The position numbers and the translations under genes are program-made. 64,000 bases of DNA. It comes from Alphaproteobacteria bacterium (GTDB taxonomy: Bacteria > Pseudomonadota > Alphaproteobacteria > Micropepsales > Micropepsaceae). Positions 33,253 to 43,300 of the stretch are shown in pieces. The stretch is from positions 124,001 to 188,000 of the forward strand of contig JAFAWQ010000003.1 of assembly GCA_019241645.1 (NCBI GenBank), given 5' to 3'. Below the pieces are notes generated by a model. The model was not told the origin of the DNA and ran no database searches. It saw nothing but the letters and a program-made list of their open reading frames with translations. Every line of letters begins with the position of its first letter. Position 1 is the first letter of the stretch.

Positions 33253-34536
33253 CTATGGGGCCAATTCTGCTATCAATCGATTGAGAACCAGACGCCCACG
33301 CGGGGTGGCACGGATGCGGCCATCGGCGATCGACAGCAAGCCGTCTGCCGCGAGTGAAGCAACGCGATCTTCGTTCAGGCCGACACCCCAGCGCCTATCA
33401 TATTCCGCGGTATCGAGTCCTTCGGTCAGGCGAAGCGCCATCAGCAAATGTTCGTCGGCAGAAACCTCTGCCGATACCTCCGACCATTCGACAAATCCGT
33501 GGCCCGTCGTTTCGATCCGCTGACGCCAGCGCTCCGGCAATCGCTCCGTCGATGTCGCAATGCGACGGCCATCGACGGTGATGCGTCCGTGCGCGCCGGG
33601 GCCGACACCGGCGTAATCGCCATAGCGCCAGTAGAGAAGGTTGTGGCGGCACTCCGCCCCGGCCCGTGCGTGATTGGAAATTTCGTAGGCGGGCAGACCG
33701 GCGCTTTCGGCGATCTTCTGGGTGACTTCATACAATTCGGCCGCGGCATCGTCGCCCGGCACAACAAGCGCGCCGGTCCGCGCCAGTGTTGCGAATGGCG
33801 TCGCCGGCTCGATGGTCAGCTGGTAGAGCGACAGATGTTCCGTTCCGAACGCCACCGCTCCGGCAAGTTCGTCTCTCCAGTCTGCAAGCGTTTGATGCGG
33901 CCGCGCATAAATGAGATCGAACGAGACTCGTTCGAATGTTTTCGTTGCGACGGCCAGGGCCGATTTTGCTTCCGCCGCATTGTGCAGGCGGCCGAGCGCT
34001 TTCAGGGCGGCATCGTTCAGCGCCTGCACGCCAAGCGAGAGCCGGTTTATCCCGGCAGCGCGATAATCCCGAAACCTGGCCGCTTCCACGCTCGCCGGAT
34101 TGGCTTCGAGCGTGATTTCCACGTCAGGCGAGACCGGCCACAGTGCGACGATGGTTTCCAGCACAGCGGCCGTCGAACGCCCTCGCATCAACGATGGCGT
34201 CCCGCCGCCGAAAAAAATCGTCTCGACGGTGCGGCGTTGCGCGCTCTGTAACTCCGCAACGTAATGCAACTCGCGGACGATACCGCTCACCCACGCGTCT
34301 TCGTCAAACACCTGCCGAACGTGACTGTTGAAGTCGCAATACGGGCATTTGGCCGCGCAAAATGGCCAATGGATGTAGATGCCGAATTCACCTCCCCTTG
34401 GTGGGGAGGTCGGCGAGCATGAGCGAGCCGGGTGGCGGGTTTTCGGTTTCTGTGATTGCCCCCCACCCGATTTGTCGGCGCTGCGCGCCGCCAAATCGAC
34501 CTCCCCACAAGGGGGAGGTGAAAGGGAGTCCATCAT
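33253..34536 (-). CDS. hemW: HemW-type radical SAM protein with repeat-derived N-terminus
   Basis: The conserved HemW body begins with [21 protein letters not shown], where C-x3-C-x2-C binds the 4Fe-4S cluster. [30 protein letters not shown], and [10 protein letters not shown] with GVGPGAHGR also match HemW, a haem chaperone related to coproporphyrinogen dehydrogenase. About 50 residues precede the body; they are encoded by a palindromic repeat (34389-34520) that is open in this frame. The only plausible starts are the ATGs at 34536/34533, which overlap the rdgB stop. No in-frame start lies between the repeat and GIYIHW. This is an in-frame repeat insertion or a remodelled start. Confidence 0.9.
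   Translation of the reverse strand: MMDSLSPPPCGEVDLAARSADKSGGGQSQKPKTRHPARSCSPTSPPRGGEFGIYIHWPFCAAKCPYCDFNSHVRQVFDEDAWVSGIVRELHYVAELQSAQRRTVETIFFGGGTPSLMRGRSTAAVLETIVALWPVSPDVEITLEANPASVEAARFRDYRAAGINRLSLGVQALNDAALKALGRLHNAAEAKSALAVATKTFERVSFDLIYARPHQTLADWRDELAGAVAFGTEHLSLYQLTIEPATPFATLARTGALVVPGDDAAAELYEVTQKIAESAGLPAYEISNHARAGAECRHNLLYWRYGDYAGVGPGAHGRITVDGRRIATSTERLPERWRQRIETTGHGFVEWSEVSAEVSADEHLLMALRLTEGLDTAEYDRRWGVGLNEDRVASLAADGLLSIADGRIRATPRGRLVLNRLIAELAP
34389..34520. repeat. 132-bp palindromic repeat inside the hemW reading frame
   Basis: Its ends are inverted (CACCTCCCC at 34389, GGGGAGGTG at 34512). Each end is itself a hairpin: ACCTCCCC-TTGGT-GGGGAGGT (34390-34410) and ACCTCCCC-ACAAG-GGGGAGGT (34500-34519, approximately). 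The centre holds GGGTGG.../CCACCC pairing and GTCGGCGC/GCGCCG-like pairing. It has the look of mobile palindromic elements scattered in alphaproteobacterial genomes, here translated as part of HemW. Confidence 0.75.
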
Positions 34537-35138
34537 TTCGACAATCCTGTTGCGGCAATGAATTTCTCGAAAGCGCGGGCGCGATGGCTCATGGCGTGCT
34601 TTTCCGCCGGCTCGATCTCGCCGAAGGTTTGCGTGAAGCCTTCCGGAACGAAGATGGGATCGTAACCGAAACCCTTGTTGCCGCGCGGCGGGAATGTCAG
34701 ATGGCCGCGAACTTCGCCCTCGAATGTTTCGACGTTCCCTTGCGGTGTCGCCAAGGCAAGCACGCAAACGAATTTCGCCGAGTGGTCCGCCTTGCGCTTT
34801 GGCCCCAACTCTTGCCGCACGCGTTCCATCGCCGCGCCGAAATCCTTTTGCGGCCCAGCCCATCGCGCGGAGTAAATGCCCGGCGCACCGCCCAGGGCAT
34901 CCACGCACAAACCGGAATCGTCCGACAGCGCGGCCAGCCCGCTCGCCTCCGCAGCCGCTCGTGCTTTGAGGATGGCGTTTTCCGCGAACGTGCCGCCGGT
35001 TTCTTCCGGCTCAGCCAGACCCAGTTCGCCGGCGCTGCGTGTTTCGATCCCGAAGGGCGCTAGCAGATCGCCGATTTCGCGCACCTTGCCGGGATTGTGC
35101 GTGGCAATGACCAGTACCGTGCCGCGCTCCAGTTTCAC
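34533..35138 (-). CDS. rdgB: XTP/dITP diphosphatase (RdgB/HAM1)
   Basis: This is 201 residues from a GTG that overlaps the rph stop. RdgB removes ITP, dITP and XTP from the nucleotide pool. Motifs are [13 protein letters not shown] at the N-terminus, [40 protein letters not shown], and the late [11 protein letters not shown] and [10 protein letters not shown]. Length is standard. Longer frames upstream lie inside rph. Its stop overlaps the hemW start, so rph-rdgB-hemW is one coupled unit. Confidence 0.96.
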   Translation of the reverse strand: MKLERGTVLVIATHNPGKVREIGDLLAPFGIETRSAGELGLAEPEETGGTFAENAILKARAAAEASGLAALSDDSGLCVDALGGAPGIYSARWAGPQKDFGAAMERVRQELGPKRKADHSAKFVCVLALATPQGNVETFEGEVRGHLTFPPRGNKGFGYDPIFVPEGFTQTFGEIEPAEKHAMSHRARAFEKFIAATGLSK

Positions 35139-35848
35139 GCCAGCGCGTCCGCCTGCAGCTTCACCAATTCCGTCACGCCTTTGCGCGCCAGCCGCAGGAG
35201 TTCGGCAAACTGTTCGTCCGTGAACGGAGCACCTTCTGCCGTGCCCTGTATTTCCACCAATCCGCCGGATCCGGTCAGCACGAAATTGGCGTCGGTGTCC
35301 GCGGATGAATCTTCCGCATAATCGAGATCGAGCACCGGCTGGCCGCGAGAGATGCCACAGGAGATTGCGGCGACGTGATCCTTGATCGCTGGCTTGTCGA
35401 TCATGCCCGTCCTGCGCATGAAATCGAGGCACTGGGACAAAGCCACGAAACCTCCGGTGATCGACGCGGTGCGCGTGCCGCCATCGGCCTGAAGCACATC
35501 GCAATCGAGCACGATCTGCCGCTCGCCCAGCGCAGTGAGATCGACGACCGCCCGCAACGAGCGCCCGATCAGCCGCTGAATTTCCAGCGTGCGGCCCGAT
35601 TGCTTGCCTTGCGCCGCCTCCCGCCGCATCCGCTCATGGGTGGAGCGCGGGAGCATGCCGTACTCCGCCGTCACCCAGCCTTTGCCGCTCCCCCTGAGGA
35701 ACGGCGGCGCCTTCTCCTCGAGGCTTGCGGTCACCAGCACATGGGTGTCGCCGAACTTGACCAGGCAGGAGCCCTCGGCATGCTTGGCAAAGCCCCGTTC
35801 GAGGGTCACGGGCCGCATTTGGTCCGGCGCGCGGCTGGATGGACGCAT
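35135..35848 (-). CDS. rph: ribonuclease PH
   Basis: This is 237 residues from the ATG at 35848; a TTG two codons upstream is less likely. RNase PH is a phosphate-dependent 3'-5' exonuclease that trims tRNA precursors as a hexamer. Features include the N-terminal [47 protein letters not shown] (phosphate-contact Arg region), [18 protein letters not shown] and [14 protein letters not shown]. It diverges from hrcA across about 130 bases. Confidence 0.97.
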   Translation of the reverse strand: MRPSSRAPDQMRPVTLERGFAKHAEGSCLVKFGDTHVLVTASLEEKAPPFLRGSGKGWVTAEYGMLPRSTHERMRREAAQGKQSGRTLEIQRLIGRSLRAVVDLTALGERQIVLDCDVLQADGGTRTASITGGFVALSQCLDFMRRTGMIDKPAIKDHVAAISCGISRGQPVLDLDYAEDSSADTDANFVLTGSGGLVEIQGTAEGAPFTDEQFAELLRLARKGVTELVKLQADALA

Positions 35849-35978
35849 GGTCAATACCTTGAAGTGAGCGGCTTCACCCGCTACCTAGCCTTCCCGGGGT
35901 GTATGCTCAATCCGGCCAGGTTGTTCGGAAAGAAATGAACCAAGCCAAAGGCTTAAGGAGCCCGCCTTGGGCGGAACG

Positions 35979-37058
35979 ATGATGGACAGCACCCAGGCCC
36001 GCCTGCTCGCCGGCGATCTTGGCGAGCGGTCGCGGGATGTGCTGCGGCATCTGGTGGATGCCTACCTTTCCTCCGGCGAACCGGTGGGGTCGCGCACCCT
36101 CTCACAGCGTCTGCCGCACACACTCTCGCCCGCTTCCATCCGCAATGTGATGTCGGATCTCGAGATGCTGGGGCTTCTCTACTCGCCGCACACCAGCGCA
36201 GGCCGCGTGCCGACGGAAAAGGGTCTTCGCCTGTTCGTGGATGGGCTCCTGGAAGTGGGCGAGTTGTCGCCGAGCGAGCGCGCCGCGATCGAGGCGCGTG
36301 TTTCGGCGAAGGCGCAAGGGCTTGAAGATGTGCTGACCCAGGCCACGATGATGCTTTCCGGGTTGTCGCGCTGCGCCGGCCTGGTGGTGGCGCCGAAGCA
36401 GGAAGCGGTCCTCAAGCACGTCGAATTTGTCGGGGTGACGCCGGGCAAGGCGCTGGTCGTCATCGTCAGCGACGACGGTCAGGTGGAAAACAGGCTGATC
36501 GACGTGCCGGTTGGCCTGCCTGCATCCGCTCTCTCCGAAGCATCGAGTTATCTGAACTCGCGCCTTCGCGGCCGTACGCTCGAAGTCGCCCGCGGCGAGA
36601 TTTTGGCGGAGCTGGAAGGACAGCGCGCCGAACTGGATCAACTCACCGCCAAGATCGTGGCGGAAGGCCTGGCCACTCTGGCTGTCGGCAACCATCCGGA
36701 GCGCAGCGAGGAAGAAAAGGTGCTGATCGTTCGCGGCACCTCCCACCTTCTCGATACGGTCGAAGCGCAGGCCGACATCGCGCGTGTCCGCATGCTGTTC
36801 GAGGATATCGAGCGCAAGAATGAACTCATCCGCCTGCTGAAGCTCGCCGAGCAGGGCGACGGGGTGAAGATCTTCATCGGCTCGGAGAACCGGCTGTTCA
36901 GCCTTTCCGGTTCCTCCATCGTTGCCGCGCCCTACGCCAACGCGCAGGGCAAGGTTGTGGGGGTGATCGGCGTATTGGGCCCGACCAGGCTGAACTATGC
37001 CCGCATTATTCCGATGGTGGATCACACTGCCAAAGTGGTAGGCCGATTGCTGGCCTGA
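35979..37058 (+). CDS. hrcA: heat-inducible transcription repressor HrcA
   Basis: This is 359 residues from the ATG at 35979; a TTG at 35967 with AAGGAG six bases ahead is a real alternative. The N-terminal winged helix contains RSRDVLRHLVDAYLSSGEPVGSRTLSQRL and NVMSDLEMLGLLYSPHTSAGRVPTEKGLRLFVDGLLE, both diagnostic. A GAF-like dimerisation core and the inserted domain follow, with IGSENRLFSLSGSSIVAAPY near the end. HrcA represses chaperone genes via CIRCE operators. I see no CIRCE inverted repeat in the 130 bases upstream, so self-regulation is not evident. It is followed by grpE after 14 bases. Confidence 0.96.
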   Translation: MMDSTQARLLAGDLGERSRDVLRHLVDAYLSSGEPVGSRTLSQRLPHTLSPASIRNVMSDLEMLGLLYSPHTSAGRVPTEKGLRLFVDGLLEVGELSPSERAAIEARVSAKAQGLEDVLTQATMMLSGLSRCAGLVVAPKQEAVLKHVEFVGVTPGKALVVIVSDDGQVENRLIDVPVGLPASALSEASSYLNSRLRGRTLEVARGEILAELEGQRAELDQLTAKIVAEGLATLAVGNHPERSEEEKVLIVRGTSHLLDTVEAQADIARVRMLFEDIERKNELIRLLKLAEQGDGVKIFIGSENRLFSLSGSSIVAAPYANAQGKVVGVIGVLGPTRLNYARIIPMVDHTAKVVGRLLA

Positions 37059-37072
37059 AACGTTTGAGACCT

Positions 37073-37645
37073 ATGAGCGATACCCAGGACTACACCCCCG
37101 AGTCTCAGCCCGCGAACGATAGCGAGGCGCCGGAGACCGATAACCTCGCCGGGCTGACGGCGGAAAATGCCGAGCTCAAGGATCGGCTGCTGCGCGCGCT
37201 GGCCGATGTCGAGAACACCCGCCGCCGCGCCGAGCGCGACCGGCAGGACGCCTCGCAATATGCAGTGACCGGTTTTGCCCGCGACATTTTGGCTGTGGCG
37301 GACAATTTCGCCCGCGCCATCGAGGCGTACCCGGCCGATGCACGCGAAAGCGCCAGTCCGCAGGTGAAGGCGGTGATCGAAGGCGTCGAAGCGACCGAGC
37401 GCCAGCTGCTCGCCACGCTGGAGCGCCATGGCGTCAAGCTGATCGACACGTCGGACGGCAAATTCGATCCGCATTTCCATCAGGCCATCGCGGAAGTGGC
37501 GGGCGAGGGAAAGGCGCCCGGAAGCATCGTCAACGTCGTGCAGACCGGTTACGTGATCGGCGACCGTTTGCTGCGGCCGGCCATGGTAACCGTGGCGCGC
37601 CGCGAAACGCCGGCCCAGCCGTCTCCTTCGGCCGCCGAGACCTGA
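37073..37645 (+). CDS. grpE: GrpE nucleotide exchange factor
   Basis: This 190-residue protein releases ADP from DnaK. An acidic tail (1-30) leads to a long coiled coil (LTAENAELKDRLLRALADVENTRRRAERDRQDA). The beta-wing domain then has GVKLIDTSDGKFDPHFHQAIAEV and TGYVIGDRLLRPAMVTVA, the GrpE signature. I start it at the ATG at 37073, since the TTG at 37064 adds nothing typical. The TGA overlaps the dapB ATG. Confidence 0.97.
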   Translation: MSDTQDYTPESQPANDSEAPETDNLAGLTAENAELKDRLLRALADVENTRRRAERDRQDASQYAVTGFARDILAVADNFARAIEAYPADARESASPQVKAVIEGVEATERQLLATLERHGVKLIDTSDGKFDPHFHQAIAEVAGEGKAPGSIVNVVQTGYVIGDRLLRPAMVTVARRETPAQPSPSAAET

Positions 37646-38349
37646 TGACGCCTCTGCGCATTGCGATTGCCGGCGCCGATGGCCGCATGGGGCAGGCGCT
37701 TGTTCGCGCCATCGGCGAGGATGACGGTTTCGCCCTGGCGGGAACGCTGCTGCGGGAGAGCGGCAGCGGCGAAGGAAACCGGGCGACGGCGTTGAAAGAC
37801 GTGGACGCAGTCATTGACTTCACCGCGCCGGATTCCTCGGTGCAACTGTCGCGAGTGACGTCAGAACTGAAGCTGCCGCATGTCATCGGGACAACGGGTT
37901 TCAGCGCAGAGCAGGACGCACAAATTTCAGCGGCGGCGCGCCAAACAGCAATCGTGAAATCCGGCAATATGAGCGTTGGTATCACGCTGCTTGCAGCGCT
38001 CGTGAAGCAAGCCGCGTCGGCGCTCCCGGATTTCGACATCCAGATACTGGAGATGCATCATCGCGCCAAAGTCGATGCGCCTTCCGGCACGGCGCTGCTG
38101 CTCGGCGATGCAGCGGCGAAAGCGCGAAACACGCCGCGCGATTCAATCGGCATTGCCAGCCTGCGCGGCGGCACGGTCACCGGCGAGCATGCGGTGATCT
38201 TCGCCGGGCCGCAGGAGCGCCTCGTTCTTTCGCACACGGCGGAGGATCGCATCATCTTCGCGCGCGGCGCGGTCGCAGCCGCCCGCTGGCTGCAAGGCAA
38301 ACCGCCCGGCCTCTACACGATGGCGGACGTGCTGGGATTATCGGCTTAG
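37645..38349 (+). CDS. dapB: 4-hydroxy-tetrahydrodipicolinate reductase
   Basis: This 234-residue enzyme of the lysine/diaminopimelate pathway reduces HTPA with NAD(P)H. The Rossmann start IAIAGADGRMGQALV, DFTAP, VIGTTGF, and the catalytic EMHHRAKVDAPSGTAL (His-His, Lys) are all present. GEHAVIFAGPQERLVLSHTAEDR and an LYTMADVLGL end complete the family. It is a little shorter than E. coli DapB (273) but typical of the compact class. It is coupled to grpE (TGATG), and its 3' end overlaps a convergent gene by four bases. Confidence 0.97.
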   Translation: MTPLRIAIAGADGRMGQALVRAIGEDDGFALAGTLLRESGSGEGNRATALKDVDAVIDFTAPDSSVQLSRVTSELKLPHVIGTTGFSAEQDAQISAAARQTAIVKSGNMSVGITLLAALVKQAASALPDFDIQILEMHHRAKVDAPSGTALLLGDAAAKARNTPRDSIGIASLRGGTVTGEHAVIFAGPQERLVLSHTAEDRIIFARGAVAAARWLQGKPPGLYTMADVLGLSA

Positions 38350-38831
38350 GCCGGCCGCCAGGAGCGGGCGCATTGGAGCGCCGCCTTGAGCGCGTTCGCG
38401 AACGACAGCCGCTCCCGCGGGCCGAGAAAGTTTCCCACCGCCAGAATCTTGCCATGACTGCGCAAGGTCAATCCGCGCGGCATGTCTTCCGGCTGTTCGA
38501 GTTCGATGCTGACCCAGTACGGATTCAGCAGCGTTTCGCGTGGCGCTCCCCGCGCCGGATGATACGCCACGAACAGCTCCGAGGCCGTGACCTTCACGCG
38601 CTCATAGGCGCGCGCGGCCAATCGGCTGGCGTGAAAGGCCCAGGCGAGCAGCGCCACATCCGCGCCCAGAAAAGGCGCGATCGGCCAGGCGCCGCGCAAG
38701 ACAAATCCTACGGCGATGGCGGCGTTGATCCCGGCTACCAGCGCAAGGATGAGCCGCAGGGCGCGCGGGTTCATGGGCGGATTGGGCCGCAACACCGCAT
38801 CAAGAAACACCGGCTCGGTCGCGCCGCTCAT
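38346..38831 (-). CDS. DUF2244 membrane protein
   Basis: This is a 161-residue protein. LRPNPPMNPRALRLILAL opens the family, two transmembrane helices (about 24-41 and 46-66) follow, then a cytosolic domain with the PYWVSIELEQPE and VGNFLGPRERLSFANALKAAL motifs. The function is unknown; the family is common next to nth in alphaproteobacteria, as here (divergent). Confidence 0.88.
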   Translation of the reverse strand: MSGATEPVFLDAVLRPNPPMNPRALRLILALVAGINAAIAVGFVLRGAWPIAPFLGADVALLAWAFHASRLAARAYERVKVTASELFVAYHPARGAPRETLLNPYWVSIELEQPEDMPRGLTLRSHGKILAVGNFLGPRERLSFANALKAALQCARSWRPA

Positions 38832-38909
38832 CGCGCCAGTCTAGCATTGAACGCGGCAGAAACGATGCCGTCTTTTGCAGGCCGTTACTATCCCTTAAGC
38901 CTGGGCGCC

Positions 38910-39680
38910 ATGGCGCGCCCGTTCCGCAAGGCAGAGGTGGAAAGTTTTTTCGCGCGGCTGAAAGCGCAGATGCCCGATCCGCGCACGGAGCTCGAATTCA
39001 AGAATCCCTATACCCTGCTGGTCGCCGTGGTGCTTTCGGCGCAGGCGACAGACAAGGGCGTCAACAAGGCGACCGAGCCGCTGTTCAAGGTCGCGGATAC
39101 GCCGGAGAAGATGCTGAAGCTCGGCGAAGCCCGGCTCATCTCGTACATCAAAACCATCGGCCTGTTTCGAACCAAGGCCCGAAACGTCATCGCGCTGTCG
39201 AAAGCACTGGTGGACGGGCACGGAAGTGTTGTGCCGCGCTCCCGCGAAGAATTGCAGGCGCTGCCAGGCGTGGGCCGCAAGACCGCCAATGTGGTGTTGA
39301 ATGTCGCTTTCGGTGAGCCGACGATCGCGGTGGACACGCACATTTTCCGGGTTGCGAATCGAACCGGCCTGGCGCCGGGCCAGACGCCGGAAGCGGTAGA
39401 GGCCGGTTTGGAACGCGCGGTACCCCCCGAATACAAGCTCAACGCGCATCACTGGCTGATCCTGCACGGCCGCTACACCTGCGTCGCGCGCAAGCCGAAA
39501 TGTCCGCTCTGCGTGGTGCGCGACCTCTGCCGCTATCGGCCCAAGACGACGGAAGCCGAGCTCGGCCCTCTTATGTCGCGGGCTGCGATGACGCCGACTT
39601 CGCCTGGGTCAGCAGCGCCTGGAGACAGCCCGCATCGGCGGCCGCGCCGGCTCCCTGCGGCATCGTCTCGACGTGCCTGA
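38910..39680 (+). CDS. nth: endonuclease III (DNA glycosylase/AP lyase)
   Basis: This is 256 residues from the ATG at 38910; an ATG at 38865 is possible, and neither has a good ribosome site. It is a HhH-GPD glycosylase that removes oxidised pyrimidines. LLVAVVLSAQATDKGVNKAT, the helix-hairpin-helix ALPGVGRKTANVVL with the catalytic Lys, VDTHIFRVANR with the catalytic Asp, and the iron-sulfur Cys set C-x6-C-x2-C-x5-C near CRYRP are intact. About 40 extra residues follow the cluster; this Ser/Pro/Arg-rich tail lies entirely opposite the 3' end of a convergent lipoprotein gene. Confidence 0.95.
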   Translation: MARPFRKAEVESFFARLKAQMPDPRTELEFKNPYTLLVAVVLSAQATDKGVNKATEPLFKVADTPEKMLKLGEARLISYIKTIGLFRTKARNVIALSKALVDGHGSVVPRSREELQALPGVGRKTANVVLNVAFGEPTIAVDTHIFRVANRTGLAPGQTPEAVEAGLERAVPPEYKLNAHHWLILHGRYTCVARKPKCPLCVVRDLCRYRPKTTEAELGPLMSRAAMTPTSPGSAAPGDSPHRRPRRLPAASSRRA

Positions 39681-39942
39681 CCGACAGAGAGGCGCCGTTC
39701 GGATACATGAAGAAGAACGCCCGGCAGTTGGCTGTGTCGTAGCGCCAGATTTCGATCTGTCCGTCCTTGCGGACGAATTGCGGCGCGCCGAAGGCCACGC
39801 GAATGCGCGTTGCGTCCATGCCGGCAAGATTTCCGGGCTCTCCCACGCGCGGCGCTGAAGGCAACCGTGTTTCCGCGGGCGGCGTGGCGCAGCCCGCCAA
39901 TGCACAAAGCGACAGGACACACGGCAGGAGAAACTGCTTCAC
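39571..39942 (-). CDS. small BamE-like lipoprotein
   Basis: This 123-residue protein has signal MKQFLLPCVLSLCALAGC and lipidated Cys at 18. GMDATRIRVAFGAPQFVRKDGQIEIWRYD resembles the BamE/SmpA motif (a small helix, then the G-x-P...W-x-Y strand). A second and third Cys may form a disulfide. Its last 110 bases overlap the 3' end of nth on the other strand. Its exact role is not known. Confidence 0.72.
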   Translation of the reverse strand: MKQFLLPCVLSLCALAGCATPPAETRLPSAPRVGEPGNLAGMDATRIRVAFGAPQFVRKDGQIEIWRYDTANCRAFFFMYPNGASLSVRHVETMPQGAGAAADAGCLQALLTQAKSASSQPAT

Positions 39943-40318
39943 GCCATTGGCTCCGCGAAACGGGTTGAGCAGCCGGAATCTTAGCGCGCCCTGGCAAGGC
40001 CAGGCAACAACAGCAACACCCGCCGCTTAACACAGAACCTTGCCGGCTGGTGAGTGGTTTCCACCCCGGCGGCGGCGGCGAAGATTCGCCACCAGAATGC
40101 CTTTCAACAAGGCACCGAATCCGGTGCGGTTGCCAGCGCACAGAGGGTGCGCGCATTCCGATAACATAAGATAAGCAGGCGCATTCGCGGAAGAACTCGC
40201 CAGTGGCTATTGGGCTAATACAATCCGCATCGGCTGATGGCGAGAACGACCGCAATATTTGTGTGCTGCCCCCATTCCATTTTTAGGGTAGAACAGGACC
40301 AACAAGGTGGGGTCAAAC
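39943..40318. other. intergenic region upstream of the CheB/CheR/HWE kinase
   Basis: These 376 bases hold no gene I can support. They contain the divergent promoters for the BamE-like lipoprotein and the large kinase. Small GC-rich inverted pairs are visible (GCCCTGGCAAGGCCAGG near 39990; GGTGGCGAA-like pairs near 40075), none with a T-run. The last 60 bases are AT-richer and could hold the kinase promoter. I find no clear sigma motif. Confidence 0.35.
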
Positions 40319-43300
40319 ATGTCCGAGGATGCGCGCCTGCCGCAGAACGGTAGTGGCGACGAAGCGCAACCGCAAACAATCATCGTCGGCATTGGCGCGT
40401 CGGCGGGCGGCGTCAAGGCTCTATCGAACTTTGTCGAGGCGCTTCCAGAACGGGTAGGCGCCGCGTTCGTTGTCATTGCCCATCTCGATCCTGAGAGCCG
40501 AAGCGAACTAGCTCAGATACTGGCGAGCCGCACCAAGCTGCCGGTCAATCAGGTGACGGGTACCTCGGCGTTGAAAGCGGATTGCGTGTATGTCATTCCG
40601 CCGGACCGCCAATTGCGGATTTCCGACGAAGAAATTTCCGCCATCCCGTTTGAAGAACCACGCGGACGGCGCATGCCGATCGACTTCTTCTTCCGCTCTC
40701 TGGCGGAGCAGCATGGCGACGGCTTTGCCGTGATCCTCACCGGCGCCGGTTCGGATGGCGCCGTCGGCGTCAAGGCGATCAAAGAGCATGGCGGGATAAT
40801 TCTGGTTCAGGATCCTGAGGAAGCTGAATATCCGTCCATGCCACGAGCAGCCATCGCCACGGAAGCCGCCGATGTGGTTCTGCCTATCAGGCAGTTGGCG
40901 ACCCGGTTGGTCGAGCTGGTGGCGACGAAGCGCCAGAATCTCAGCCTCGCGAAGCCGGCCGGCGAGGACGATGCGCTGCGCCGCATCCTCGCACATCTTC
41001 GCGTCCGCACCGGGCATGATTTCACGCACTACAAGCGCTCGACCGTTTTGCGACGAATTGCCCGGCGAATGCAGGTCTCTCGCAAGGAGACCTTTGACGA
41101 GTATTTCGCGCATTTGCGCGAAAGCGGTGATGAGGCTCAATTATTGCTGGCCGACCTGCTCATCTCCGTGACGACATTCTTCCGCGACGCCCAGGCATTC
41201 GACAGCCTGGCGAGAAACGTGGTTCCCAATCTCTTTGCCAACAAGGATTCGACCGGTCTTATTCGTGTCTGGGTGGCGGGCTGCGCCACGGGCGAAGAGG
41301 CCTACAGCATTGCGATCCTGCTTCTGGAGGAAGCTGCTCGACAAGAATTACGTCCGGAAATTCAGATCTTCGCCACCGACATGGATTCGCGCGCCCTGAA
41401 CATTGCGCGGGAAGGCCGCTATCCTGCCGCGATCGAAGCCGACGTGAGCGAAGAGCGGCTGCGCCGCTTCTTTCATCGCGATGGCGACGATTACCGGGTG
41501 AAGCGTGAGCTGCGCGATCTGGTGCTTTTCGCCAACCACAGCCTTCTGAAGGACCCCCCGTTCTCGCGCATCGATCTCATCTCCTGCCGCAATCTGCTGA
41601 TCTACCTGAACCGCGACCTGCAGCAGCAGGTGTTGATGACGCTCAACTACGCATTGAACCGCGACGGTTACCTTTTCCTCGGTACCTCCGAAAGCGCGGA
41701 ACATCCCGATCACCTGTTCCGTTCCGTCGACCGCGAAGCCCGTGTCTATCAGACGGCAGGACGGTCCGATAAGCCGCCCCTGCTGCCGCGCCTGCTGGGA
41801 ATGACTCCTTTGGGGAGCAGGCTCCCCGAGCTCCCTTCCGCGGTGCCTTCCGGGCGAGTGTCGCGCGGGCAGCATCGGGAGGCGCTCGAAGGCAGTGCTC
41901 CACCAAGCGTGCTTGTCGACAACAATTATCGTGTTCTGCATCTGTCGGAAAATGCCGGACGCTACCTGTCACCGCCGGGTGGGGCTTTCACGGCGGATGT
42001 GACCGAGTTGGTGCGCGAGGAAATTCGCTTCGACCTGCGCAGCGCCTTGAGCCGCGCTTTCGAGCATGGCGAGCCGACGCTCAGTCCCGCGCTGATGGTA
42101 AAATTCAATGGCGCGGCACACCGACTTTATTTTCAGGTCAAGCCGTTGCCACCGGACGCCGCGAACCAGGCTACGGGGCGGGCGCTGATTTTCTTCATTG
42201 AGGGCGGCTCCGTCACGAGCGGGTCCAGCGTCGACATTCCGGAAGAAACGCGCGTCGTGGCGGGCGATACCATTCAGCGCCTGCAGCAAGAACTGGAAGT
42301 GGCCCACGGGCGCCTGCGCACGATGCGCGAAGAATCGGAGGCGGCGAACGAAGAGCTACGGGCAGCGAACGAGGAGCTCCAGTCCATCAACGAGGAATAC
42401 CGCTCGACCGCCGAAGAGCTGGAGACAAGCAAGGAGGAACTGCAGTCGATCAACGAGGAGCTGCAAACGGTAAACAGCGAGCTGAAGCTCAAGCTCGATA
42501 CCGTGTCGCGCGCCAACAGCGATTTGCAGAACCTGATGGCGGCCACGGACTTCGGAACCCTGTTCCTCGATTCAGGCCTGCGCATCAAGCGGTTCACGCC
42601 GCGCACGACCGAACTCTTCAACATCACGCAGAGCGATGTCGGCAGGCCCATCACCGACTTCACCCACCAATTGGACTATGAGAATCTCGCCGCCGACGCG
42701 CGCGCGGTGCTCAGGGAGCTCATGCCGGTAGAGCGGGAAGTCAAAAGCCGGAACGATGGGTGGTACCTGGTGCGTTTTCGTCCCTATCGGACCGTAGACG
42801 ACAAGATCGACGGCGTGGTTGCCACCTTTATCGACATCACCCAGCGAAAATTGTGGGAAGCCCGCCTTCGTCTTCTGCTTGGCGAGCTGACGCACCGGGT
42901 GAAGAACATCCTCGCCGTGGTGCAGGGCATGATACATCAGACCTGGCGCACGAGCGCCGATGCCAAGGATTTCGTACAGCGATTTGACGGCCGGATCATG
43001 TCGCTATCGGCGTCGCATAGATTGCTGGTGGAATCGGAATGGAGCGGCGCCGATCTTCGCAAGCTGGTCCAGGCGGAGATGGATGCATACGTCTCCGGCC
43101 CCGAACGGGTGCGCATTCGCGGGGAATCCATCAACCTGCCGGCAGATCTCGCAACGCCCTTCGGCCTTGTCGTGCATGAACTTGCCACCAACGCAATCAA
43201 GTACGGCGCGCTTTCGGACGAGAACGGCGTCGTCGAGATCGACTGGAACGTCGACCGCGGTGACAGCGCCGGCGCGCGCCTTCGTTTTCGCTGGCAGGAG

